Assembly (NCBI GenBank): GCA_964541895.1
Contig: CAZISM010000142.1
Location: 1-12,959, forward strand
Direction: 5' to 3'
Source of the DNA: CAZISM01 sp964541895
GTDB taxonomy: Bacteria > Zhuqueibacterota > Zhuqueibacteria > Residuimicrobiales > Residuimicrobiaceae
Length of the DNA: 12,959 nt
Shown here: piece after piece, positions 1-5,977 of the stretch
Position numbering within the stretch: position 1 is the first letter of the stretch
Layout: every line of letters starts with the position of its first letter
Made by a program: the position numbers and the translations under genes
Notes under the pieces: model-generated
Seen by the model: only the letters and a program-made list of their open reading frames with translations
Told to the model about the DNA's origin: nothing
Databases searched by the model: none

Positions 1-425
1 ACACGGTCAAGGCGGCGGTGCGCTTTGCCAAACGCACCCGTTTGACCTCTACCCAATTCATGATTCTGACGCCGTTCCCGGGCACCCGCTCCTACCAGCA
101 GCTGGAACAGGAGGGGCGGATCAAGTTTCGCGACTGGTCGCTCTATGACGCCCATCACGTTGTGTTCAAGCCGCGCCATTTTACGTTCTATGCCCTGCAG
201 CGGGCGCAGCTGTACAGCCACCGGCAGTTCTATTCGATCCGCGAATCCGTGAAAAAACTGCTGCAACGGCGCTGGATCGCCGTCGGCTTGGCCCATTATG
301 CCCGTCGACTGCAGGCCGGATGGAAAAAATATAACAGGAAATATCTGCAGGTGATTCGCCTGTTGACGCCGTCCAAGCACGAAAAAGTCGCCATCGATTA
401 CCGCAAAGAGATCGTCCTGGAATAG
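1..425 (+). CDS. Radical SAM protein, probable B12-binding type (C-terminal fragment)
   Basis: The reading frame is open from base 3 and ends at TAG 423-425, giving the last 140 residues of a gene that begins left of the window. The motif LTPFPGT followed by QQLEQEGRI, then DWSLYDAHHVVFKPRH, is characteristic of the end of the radical SAM barrel and the start of the C-terminal region in B12-binding-domain radical SAM proteins. The CxxxCxxC cluster and the cobalamin domain would lie upstream, out of view. The remaining ~90 residues are basic and helical (many Arg, Lys, Tyr), as in the tails of these proteins. Members methylate or rearrange lipids, tetrapyrroles and other unreactive substrates, and the substrate cannot be read from this piece. 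The internal GTG at 18 is not the start. The family call is fairly secure; the function is unknown. Confidence 0.8.
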   Translation, partial: TVKAAVRFAKRTRLTSTQFMILTPFPGTRSYQQLEQEGRIKFRDWSLYDAHHVVFKPRHFTFYALQRAQLYSHRQFYSIRESVKKLLQRRWIAVGLAHYARRLQAGWKKYNRKYLQVIRLLTPSKHEKVAIDYRKEIVLE

Positions 426-466
426 CCCGTCCTGTTGATCGGGCCTATGCCCTGTACAGGAAGTGC

Positions 467-489
467 CGCGCGAGCAGCCTGCTCGCGCG
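467..489. other. Perfect 10-bp hairpin between the radical SAM gene and the small ORF
   Basis: CGCGCGAGCA (467-476) and TGCTCGCGCG (480-489) are exact inverted repeats around a GCC loop. No T-tract follows, so this is not a canonical intrinsic terminator. It could act as an mRNA 3'-end or processing structure after the radical SAM stop (423-425), or as a protein site. Confidence 0.6.
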
Positions 490-519
490 AGAGCCTGAAG
501 GTGAGAAAGGTGTGGAGTC

Positions 520-645
520 ATGACTCCAATGTCGCGCCGGCTGCGGGTGATTGGTGATACCCTGTTTGCTTTGGCATGTCTGGCCCTGGCCTGGTTGGTC
601 GCCGGCTTGCGTGGCGGTTGGTCGTTTGCTAAAAGATCGAACTAG
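520..645 (+). CDS. Possible small single-pass membrane protein (41 aa)
   Basis: This short ORF runs from ATG 520 to TAG 643-645 and encodes 41 residues. A basic N-terminus (SRRLRV, residues 5-10) precedes an uninterrupted hydrophobic stretch at about residues 14-30 (TLFALACLALAWLVAGL), followed by RGGW and a basic tail (KRSN), which is the layout of a small single-pass inner-membrane protein. AAAGG at 506-510 lies 9 nt upstream of the ATG; GGAG at 514-517 is too close to serve that start but could serve the internal ATG at 529. The stop codon abuts the bidirectional terminator at 646, which places the ORF last in the radical SAM transcription unit. I recognise no family. The composition could arise by chance in GC-rich DNA, so it is offered as probable but unproven. 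Confidence 0.42.
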   Translation: MTPMSRRLRVIGDTLFALACLALAWLVAGLRGGWSFAKRSN

Positions 646-682
646 AAAAAAAAAGGCCCTGTGCAAACACAGGGCCTTTTTT
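646..682. terminator. Bidirectional intrinsic terminator
   Basis: The stem AAGGCCCTGTG (653-663) pairs with CACAGGGCCTT (668-678) around a CAAA loop. A run of nine A (646-654) lies on the left and six T (677-682) on the right, so both strands carry a GC-rich hairpin plus a U-tract. It sits between the end of the plus-strand radical SAM/small-ORF unit (645) and the stop of the minus-strand transporter (698), serving both convergent transcripts. Confidence 0.95.
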
Positions 683-697
683 AAAACGGAACAAGGA

Positions 698-1993
698 TCA
701 ATCGATCTTGGCCGGTTCCAGTTTGGGGGAGAGCAGTTGGATGACTCCGAGCGCCGACAGATAGGCGACGCCGGCCACGACGAACATGGGCAGATAAAAA
801 CTGGGATTGGTGTTGAGAACCTGTCCGGCAAATTCCGCAACCATGATGCCGCCGATGGCACCGGCACAGCCGGCAATACCCACGACCGAGCCAACGGCTT
901 TGCGCGGGAACATATCGGAGGCCAGGGTGAATATGTTGGCCGACCAGGCCTGATGACAGGCCGCGGCCAGGCCGATCAGAAACACGGCCGTCCAGGCGCT
1001 TTTGGTTTGGCTGGCGATGATGACGAACGGCACCAGAGCGGCGAAAATGCCCATGGCGGTTTTGCGCGCCTTGTTGACCGTCCAACCTTTTTTGATCAGG
1101 TAGGAAGAGACGCCGCCACCCAGCATGGAACCGATATCAGAGATGACATAGACGGTGGTCAAATAGGGGATCAGCTCCACACCCTTGATGCCGTGATTCT
1201 TGAAGAGGAATTTGGGCAGCCAGAACAGATAAAACCACCAGATCGGATCGGTCATCAGCTTGCCCAGCGCCACCGCCCACAGCTGCCGATACCCCAGCAG
1301 CTTTAGCCACGGTGTTTTTTCTTTCAGCGGCTCTTCCTGGCCGTCCTGAATGTATTCGTATTCGCTTCTTTCCAGGTGTTTGTGTTTTTCCGGGCGATCA
1401 TACAGCCACCACCAGCCGAACAGCCAGAGAAAGCCGATGGCGCCGGTGGCGATAAAGGCGCCCTGCCAGCCCCAATGGGCGGCGATCAGAGGGACCATGA
1501 TGGGAGCGAGAATGGCGCCGATGTTGGTGCCGCCGTTAAAGATGCCGGTGGCGAGGGCGCGTTCGCTTTTGGGAAACCATTCGGCAATGGTTTTAATGGA
1601 GGCCGGAAAATTGGCGGCTTCGCCGATGCCGAGGAAAAAGCGGGCGACGCCAAATCCAAAAGCGCTTTTGGCCAGCGCATGGGCCATGGCGGCCAGCGAC
1701 CACCAGACGATGGCAATGGCGAAGCCCAGTTTTGTACCGATTTTATCGATGATGCGTCCAGAGATCAGCATCATGACGGCATAGGCGATCTGGAAGGCGA
1801 TGACGATGCGGCCGTAATCCAGTTCGCTCCAGCCGATTTCGGTCTGCAGATCCGGCGCCAGGATCCCCAGCACCTGGCGATCGATATAGTTGATCGTGGT
1901 GGCGAAAAATAATAGTCCGCAAATATACCAGCGCAAATGTTTGATCTTGAATCCCGATTTCTCTTCTAAGGGCAAGCCCGTTTGATCTGCCAT
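698..1993 (-). CDS. exuT: MFS transporter, anion:cation symporter (ACS) family, probable hexuronate uptake (ExuT-like)
   Basis: A 431-residue inner-membrane permease with about 12 hydrophobic segments. ACS-family marks include NYIDRQ after TM1 (residues 35-40), the MFS motif A loop SGRIIDKIGTK (about 78-88), FFLGIGEAANFPASIKTIAEW in TM4, and FNGGTNIGAILAP in TM5; a long central loop separates the halves. ExuT-type members import glucuronate/galacturonate by proton symport; related ACS proteins carry other sugar acids, so the exact substrate is inferred. The frame opens at 2002, but ATG 1993 is chosen: AAAGGTG (complement of 2000-2006) lies 6 nt upstream, and the earlier GTG is itself part of that ribosome-binding site. 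It is divergent from the LacI regulator gene and shares its regulatory region, fitting substrate-induced control. A weak promoter, TTGCAA (2067-2072) and TAAATT (2044-2049) with 17 bp between, is readable on this strand. Confidence 0.9.
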   Translation of the reverse strand: MADQTGLPLEEKSGFKIKHLRWYICGLLFFATTINYIDRQVLGILAPDLQTEIGWSELDYGRIVIAFQIAYAVMMLISGRIIDKIGTKLGFAIAIVWWSLAAMAHALAKSAFGFGVARFFLGIGEAANFPASIKTIAEWFPKSERALATGIFNGGTNIGAILAPIMVPLIAAHWGWQGAFIATGAIGFLWLFGWWWLYDRPEKHKHLERSEYEYIQDGQEEPLKEKTPWLKLLGYRQLWAVALGKLMTDPIWWFYLFWLPKFLFKNHGIKGVELIPYLTTVYVISDIGSMLGGGVSSYLIKKGWTVNKARKTAMGIFAALVPFVIIASQTKSAWTAVFLIGLAAACHQAWSANIFTLASDMFPRKAVGSVVGIAGCAGAIGGIMVAEFAGQVLNTNPSFYLPMFVVAGVAYLSALGVIQLLSPKLEPAKID

Positions 1994-2115
1994 AATAATC
2001 ACCTTTCGCTGATTCGATGAAGCTGGACAGGGTCAATTTTACGAATTTAGCAGCATCGAAGGATAATTGCAAGCGTTTTTTCATCTCCGCGTCCGGCTGA
2101 GTCGATTGATTTTTA

Positions 2116-2144
2116 TTGACAAAATGGCGTATTATTTATATTTT
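2116..2144 (+). promoter_or_regulatory. Candidate sigma-70-like promoter toward the regulator/catabolic genes
   Basis: TTGACA (2116-2121) is a perfect -35 match; 17 bp later TATTTT (2139-2144) is a fair -10. An overlapping TATATT at 2137-2142 gives 15-bp spacing. The -10 runs into the perfect palindrome at 2142-2157, so a bound repressor would block it. It would leave a leader of about 310 nt before the regulator ATG. Bacteroidota use a different housekeeping promoter consensus, so this holds only if the host uses E. coli-like sites. Confidence 0.5.
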
Positions 2145-2157
2145 AAACCGGTTTAAA
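2142..2157. promoter_or_regulatory. LacI-family operator, perfect 16-bp palindrome
   Basis: TTTAAACCGGTTTAAA is a perfect palindrome with a central CpG, the typical layout of LacI/GalR-family operators, where the hinge-helix leucine intercalates at the centre. The regulator encoded at 2470 keeps that hinge (NQVARALA, with the leucine at residue 53). The site overlaps the -10 of the plus-strand promoter candidate and lies about 150 bp from the transporter start. The likely role is autorepression plus control of the divergent transporter. Confidence 0.75.
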
Positions 2158-2356
2158 TAGGTGGCGACCGCCAGGGATTCGGCTGGTTTGATTGCAGTTT
2201 TTTCTGCCCGGACGTGCAGCGCGCGATCGCAGCCCGTTTTGATTATCTAAAAATAATATAACCAGTTACGGCCGAGCCTGGTGGCATGAGGCGCCGCAAG
2301 CCGTACAAGCTGCTGGGTGCTCCGGCTCCAGGTGCCGATCGCATCCGTATCAATTA

Positions 2357-2372
2357 TTTAAATCGGTTCAAG
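2357..2372. promoter_or_regulatory. Second, imperfect LacI-type operator
   Basis: TTTAAATCGGTTCAAG matches the perfect palindrome at 2142-2157 at 13 of 16 positions and keeps the central CGGTT core. It is centred 215 bp from the first site and about 105 bp before the regulator start. Two sites at this distance suit repression by DNA looping or road-blocking of the leader transcript. The match is direct; the role is inferred. Confidence 0.55.
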
Positions 2373-2469
2373 TTCTTGGACCGGACAAACCAGAGCCCAT
2401 GGCCGGCCACCGCAAAGGGACCTGACCATATTTGACTATATTGCGCGAAAAGTAACTTTTGACAAACCA

Positions 2470-3558
2470 ATGACCATTCAGGATATCGCTCGATTGGCCG
2501 GGGTGTCGCCGGCCACAGTTTCCGGCGTTCTCAACGACAGTCCTCTGGTAAACGCCAGAACCAAGGCGCGCATTCTTGCCATCATCGAGCAGCATAAATA
2601 CAAGCCCAATCAGGTGGCGCGAGCGCTGGCGCTGCGGCAAACCGGCATCATCGGTTTGCTGGTCAAGGATATCTCCAATCCTCTGTACAGCAGGATTGCG
2701 CTCGGCGTCGAACAGGTCTGTGAACAGAAAAAGTACAACGTTATCATCGGCAACACCCACAAAGAGTGGCAGCGTGAAGTCGCCTACGTCAACATTCTCA
2801 AACAACGGCGCATGGACGGACTGATTCTCTTTCCGCTGCAAAAGGGTGTGGATCTGGGCCACATTCACGAGTTGAAAAAAGATCACTATCCCTTTGTTCT
2901 CCTCGCCGAGGTGGCGGGCATTGACGCGGATGTGATCCGCAGCGACGACGAACACGGGGCCTTTCTCGCCACACAACACCTGATTCGGCAGGGCCGCCGT
3001 ACCATCGCCTATATCGCCGGCCCGGCTTCGGCGCTGGCCAGCGATCGTCGACGTGACGGCTATCAGGCGGCGTTGACCGGCCATGACCTGTTGCCCAAGC
3101 CACAGCTGGTCTGGCCGGGCGGCTGGTGTGTGGAAGACGGTTATCGCGCCGGTATGCAGATGTGTCGAACCCCCGGCTTTTGTCCGGACGGGGTGTTATG
3201 TTATAACGATTCGGTCGCGGTCGGTTTTATCCGCGCGTTGCAGGAACGAAATCTGCGCGTTCCGGACGACGTGGCCGTGATCGGCTTTGACGATGCCGGT
3301 TTTGGCGCTTTTCTCGAAACCGCACTCACCACCGTAGCCCAGCCGGCCCAGGAGATCGGACGCCGGGCTGCTGAATTGCTCCTGCAGCGTATCAGTGAAA
3401 AAGGCGGCGGCGCAGAGGTGCAGAAAGTGTACCTGCCGACCCGATTGATTGTGCGGGAGAGCTGCGGTGCACTCGCCAAAGGCACCTTTCACAGTCAAGT
3501 GCCGCCAGAGTTGCAGCAACATCATCCATACATACATAACGAGGAGGTATCATCATGA
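2470..3558 (+). CDS. LacI/GalR-family transcriptional regulator of the sugar-acid locus
   Basis: A 362-residue protein with an N-terminal LacI helix-turn-helix (IQDIARLAGVSPATVSGVLN, residues 3-22), a hinge helix NQVARALA (47-54), and a periplasmic-binding-protein-like effector domain (about 58-330) with IIGLLVKDISNPLYSRIA, LCYNDSVAVGF and VIGFDD. It probably represses the transporter and the downstream genes until a sugar-acid inducer binds, as ExuR/KdgR-type LacI proteins do; the effector is inferred. ATG 2470 gives the standard N-terminus of the family, but no Shine-Dalgarno is visible before it. The protein continues about 28 residues past the usual end (LIVRESCG), and that tail encodes the ribosome-binding site of the next gene. 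Its stop overlaps the SDR start as ATGA, so regulator and enzyme are translationally coupled. Confidence 0.95.
   Translation: MTIQDIARLAGVSPATVSGVLNDSPLVNARTKARILAIIEQHKYKPNQVARALALRQTGIIGLLVKDISNPLYSRIALGVEQVCEQKKYNVIIGNTHKEWQREVAYVNILKQRRMDGLILFPLQKGVDLGHIHELKKDHYPFVLLAEVAGIDADVIRSDDEHGAFLATQHLIRQGRRTIAYIAGPASALASDRRRDGYQAALTGHDLLPKPQLVWPGGWCVEDGYRAGMQMCRTPGFCPDGVLCYNDSVAVGFIRALQERNLRVPDDVAVIGFDDAGFGAFLETALTTVAQPAQEIGRRAAELLLQRISEKGGGAEVQKVYLPTRLIVRESCGALAKGTFHSQVPPELQQHHPYIHNEEVSS
3543..3558 (+). promoter_or_regulatory. Strong ribosome-binding site and ATGA start/stop overlap
   Basis: GGAGGT (3543-3548) sits 6 nt before the SDR ATG (3555-3557), inside the end of the regulator gene. The regulator stop TGA (3556-3558) overlaps that ATG. 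The arrangement fixes the SDR start and indicates coupled translation. Confidence 0.9.
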
Positions 3559-4334
3559 CCTATGCTGAAGAACTGTTCGGCTTGAAAGGTCAGGTGGCAG
3601 TGGTCATTGGCGGTGGTGGCGTCCTCGCCGGCGCCATGGCCCTCGGTTTGGCCAAGGCCGGAGCCGACATCGCCATCCTGGATCTGTCGCAGGAAAAAGC
3701 TCAGGCCGCAGCGGACCAGTGTGCCGGCCAGGGTGCACGCACGCTGGCGATCGCGTTGAACGCGACGTCCAAAAGCGGTTTGCAGGACGCCCTGGCACGC
3801 ATCCAGAAAGAATTGGGGCCGCCGACCGTGCTGATCAATGCGCCTGGCATCAACTCCAGCACGCCGTTTTTTGAAATCAGCGAAGAAGAGTTCGAACGAA
3901 TCCTGCAGGTCAATCTCAAGAGCATGTTTCTCGCCTGCCAGGTGTTCGGAGAGAAAATGATAGAGAACGGCCTGCCGGCCAGCATCATCAATATTTCTTC
4001 CGCTTCCTCCGGACCGCCGCTTTCGCGCGTGTTCACCTACAGCGTCTCCAAATCTGGCGTCAACAACCTGACGCAGTTTCTGGCGCGGGAGTGGGCCACT
4101 AAAGGGGTTCGCGTCAACGCGATTGCGCCGGGCTTTTTTCCGGCGGAACAGAACCGGAAAATTCTCACGCCGGAACGGGTGGCGGATATCATGAAGCACA
4201 CGCCCATGAATCGCTTCGGCGACGCCGAGGAGCTGGTGGGCGCCACGGTGTGGCTGGCATCGCCCAAAGCATCGTCGTTTGTCACCGGCGCCGTCGTTCG
4301 CGTCGACGGCGGCTTCACCGCCATGACCATCTGA
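3555..4334 (+). CDS. SDR-family NAD(P)-dependent oxidoreductase, probable D-mannonate oxidoreductase / aldonate dehydrogenase
   Basis: A classical short-chain dehydrogenase of 259 residues. The nucleotide loop is IGGGGVLAG (18-26), with Ile where most SDRs have Thr; Asp43 ends the second strand and favours NAD(H). Active-site residues are Asn120 (QVN), Ser149 (INISSAS), Tyr162 and Lys166 (YSVSK), all present; the NNAG motif is altered to NAPG (95-98). The GGGGVL loop is shared with the SDR-type D-mannonate oxidoreductase (fructuronate reductase) of Bacillus-like exu loci, and the ExuT-like transporter and LacI regulator agree with that role. 5-ketogluconate reductase and other polyol or aldonate dehydrogenases are close alternatives. 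The C-terminus VTGAVVRVDGGFTAM is a typical SDR end. It is translated from a strong site inside the regulator gene and followed by a 134-bp gap before gnd. Confidence 0.9.
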   Translation: MTYAEELFGLKGQVAVVIGGGGVLAGAMALGLAKAGADIAILDLSQEKAQAAADQCAGQGARTLAIALNATSKSGLQDALARIQKELGPPTVLINAPGINSSTPFFEISEEEFERILQVNLKSMFLACQVFGEKMIENGLPASIINISSASSGPPLSRVFTYSVSKSGVNNLTQFLAREWATKGVRVNAIAPGFFPAEQNRKILTPERVADIMKHTPMNRFGDAEELVGATVWLASPKASSFVTGAVVRVDGGFTAMTI

Positions 4335-4468
4335 GCGTTCTGTTGTTTTGTACTCTGTCCTGATCCGGACCGCCCGGAGCCACCGCTCTGGCGCAAGTGC
4401 GGCCCGGCAGGTTTGACCATTCTGCGCGAGATAACTCGTATCGCACTAAAAATAACAAGGAGCACGTT
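4335..4468 (+). other. Intergenic region between SDR and gnd
   Basis: The 134 bp between these same-strand genes contain no convincing terminator, only a 5-bp stem (TCCGG/CCGGA near 4372). A weak promoter is possible: TTGACC (4413-4418), 17 bp, TCGTAT (4436-4441). The ribosome-binding site AAGGAG (4457-4462) lies 6 nt before the gnd ATG. Whether gnd is co-transcribed or has its own promoter cannot be decided here. Confidence 0.4.
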
Positions 4469-5923
4469 ATGAGTAATTATGACATCGGCCTTATCGGCCT
4501 TGCCGTAATGGGTGAAAATCTGATTCTGAACATGGAACGTAACGGCTTTTCGGTTGCCGTGTACAATCGCACCGTCAGCAAAGTGGATGATTTTATCAAT
4601 GACCGGGCCAAAGACAAAAACATCAAAGGCTGCCATTCCATTGAAGAGCTGGTGGCCAGCTTGAAAAAACCGGCCAAAATCATGCTGATGGTCAAGGCCG
4701 GCAAGGCCGTGGATGATTTCATCGAAATTCTGTTGCCGCACCTGACGCCGGGTGATATCATCATCGATGGCGGCAACAGCCATTTTCCCGACAGCATTCG
4801 CCGCACCCAATATCTCGAGAGCAAGGGTTTCCAGTTTATCGGCACCGGTGTGTCCGGCGGCGAGGAGGGGGCCTTGTGGGGACCCTCCATCATGCCCGGC
4901 GGTTCGGCCAATGCCTGGCCGCATGTAAAGCCGATTTTCCAGGCCATCGCCGCCAAAGTGGCGGACGGCTCGCCCTGTTGCGAATGGGTGGGCAACGACG
5001 GCGCCGGCCATTTCGTTAAAATGGTGCATAACGGCATCGAATACGGTGACATGCAGATGATCTCCGAAGCCTACTGGATCCTGAAGAACCTGGTGGGGCT
5101 CAGCCAGCGTGAACTGGCGAGTGTGTTTACGAAATGGAACAAGGGCGAACTGGACAGCTACCTGGTGCAGATCACCAGCGAGATCATGGCGAAAAAGGAC
5201 GAAGAGACCAACAAATACATGCTGGATCTGATTCTGGATACAGCCGGACAAAAGGGCACCGGCAAATGGACCAGCGTAGCGGCGCTGGATCTCGGCATTC
5301 CGGCGCAGACCGTGGCCGAAGCGGTGTTCGCCCGCGCCATGAGCGCCATTAAAGAGGAACGGGTGCAGGCCGCCGCTATGCTCAAAGGACCCAAAGCCAA
5401 ATTTTCCGGCGATAAAAAAGCCTTTATCGAAATGGTGCGTCAGGCCCTCTATGCTTCCAAGATCTGCTCTTATGCGCAGGGTTTTCAGCTGATGCGCGCA
5501 GCGGCCGCCGAATACAAGTGGGACCTGAAATACGGCGAAATCGCCCTGATGTGGCGCGACGGCTGCATCATCCGCGCCCAGTTCCTCGGCAAAATCAAGG
5601 AAGCCTTTGACCTCAACCCCGGCCTGCAGAACCTGCTCCTCGATCCCTATTTCAAGAACATCATCGAATCGAACCAGAAAGCATGGCGCACGGTGGTGAC
5701 CAAGGCGATTCAGGCCGGTATCCCGGTGCCGGCGTTCTCCAGCGCGCTCTCCTACTATGACGGCTATCGCAGCGAACGGCTGCCGGCCAATCTGCTGCAG
5801 GCGCAGCGGGATTATTTCGGCGCCCACACCTACGAACGGGTGGACAAACCGCGCGGTCAGTGGTTCCACACCAACTGGACCGGTCGTGGCGGCACCACGG
5901 CGTCCTCGACCTACAACGCGTAA
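4469..5923 (+). CDS. gnd: 6-phosphogluconate dehydrogenase (decarboxylating)
   Basis: A full-length (484 aa) cytosolic enzyme oxidising 6-phosphogluconate to ribulose-5-phosphate and CO2, the last oxidative step of the pentose phosphate pathway. The Rossmann domain begins GLIGLAVMGENLILN (7-21), with NRT at 33-35 as in NADP-dependent members. Substrate and catalytic motifs are intact: DGGNSHFPDS (100-109), GVSGGEEGA (127-135), and KMVHNGIEYGD with Lys184 and Glu191 at the sheep-enzyme Lys183/Glu190 positions. The helical domain and the C-terminal tail (SALSYYDGYR, RDYFGAHTYER, WFHTNW) are complete. ATG 4469 is chosen over the in-frame ATG at 4397 because AAGGAG lies 6 nt upstream and the family N-terminus fits. 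A pentose phosphate enzyme inside a uronate-type locus is unusual and suggests that gluconate or 6-phosphogluconate is an intermediate here. Confidence 0.97.
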   Translation: MSNYDIGLIGLAVMGENLILNMERNGFSVAVYNRTVSKVDDFINDRAKDKNIKGCHSIEELVASLKKPAKIMLMVKAGKAVDDFIEILLPHLTPGDIIIDGGNSHFPDSIRRTQYLESKGFQFIGTGVSGGEEGALWGPSIMPGGSANAWPHVKPIFQAIAAKVADGSPCCEWVGNDGAGHFVKMVHNGIEYGDMQMISEAYWILKNLVGLSQRELASVFTKWNKGELDSYLVQITSEIMAKKDEETNKYMLDLILDTAGQKGTGKWTSVAALDLGIPAQTVAEAVFARAMSAIKEERVQAAAMLKGPKAKFSGDKKAFIEMVRQALYASKICSYAQGFQLMRAAAAEYKWDLKYGEIALMWRDGCIIRAQFLGKIKEAFDLNPGLQNLLLDPYFKNIIESNQKAWRTVVTKAIQAGIPVPAFSSALSYYDGYRSERLPANLLQAQRDYFGAHTYERVDKPRGQWFHTNWTGRGGTTASSTYNA

Positions 5924-5931
5924 CGACGACA

Positions 5932-5959
5932 TCCCCCGGTCCTGCCCGGGACCGGGGAT
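5932..5959 (+). other. GC-rich intercistronic hairpin between gnd and the LarA-like gene
   Basis: CCCCGGTCC (5934-5942) pairs perfectly with GGACCGGGG (5949-5957) around a TGCCCG loop. With one bulged C, AT/AT pairs extend it by two. It begins about 10 nt after the gnd stop and ends 9 nt before GGAGG (5967-5971), which serves the next ATG. The sequence ATTACTTTT follows, a poor U-tract. Partial termination, mRNA stabilisation or processing that sets relative expression are possible; full termination looks unlikely. Confidence 0.65.
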
Positions 5960-5977
5960 TACTTTTGGAGGCGTGTT

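Larger units (their letters stand above)
1994..2469. promoter_or_regulatory. Divergent regulatory region between transporter and LacI-family gene
   Basis: This 476-bp gap separates the two divergent start codons. It holds two LacI-type operator candidates (2142-2157 and 2357-2372), a plus-strand promoter candidate (2116-2144), a weaker minus-strand promoter candidate (2044-2072) and a short palindrome directly before the regulator start (2448-2460). Much of 2160-2350 shows no convincing gene or structure. A 49-codon ORF at 2286-2435 overlaps the second operator and is judged spurious. The span is long for a simple divergent promoter and leaves room for two-site repression. Confidence 0.75.

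Noticed and set aside
551..1306. A 251-codon plus-strand frame across the terminator and the transporter's 3' half
   Set aside because: It runs through the bidirectional terminator and is antisense to a well-supported MFS gene; its Gly/Asp/Arg-rich composition is typical of a shadow frame.
2286..2435. A 49-codon ORF in the regulatory region before the LacI gene
   Set aside because: It overlaps the second operator, has a low-complexity basic/proline-rich composition and lacks a good ribosome-binding site. Chance is the simpler explanation.
4469..5923. The longer gnd start at in-frame ATG 4397
   Set aside because: The extra 24 residues are not part of the family, and AAGGAG is ideally placed for ATG 4469.
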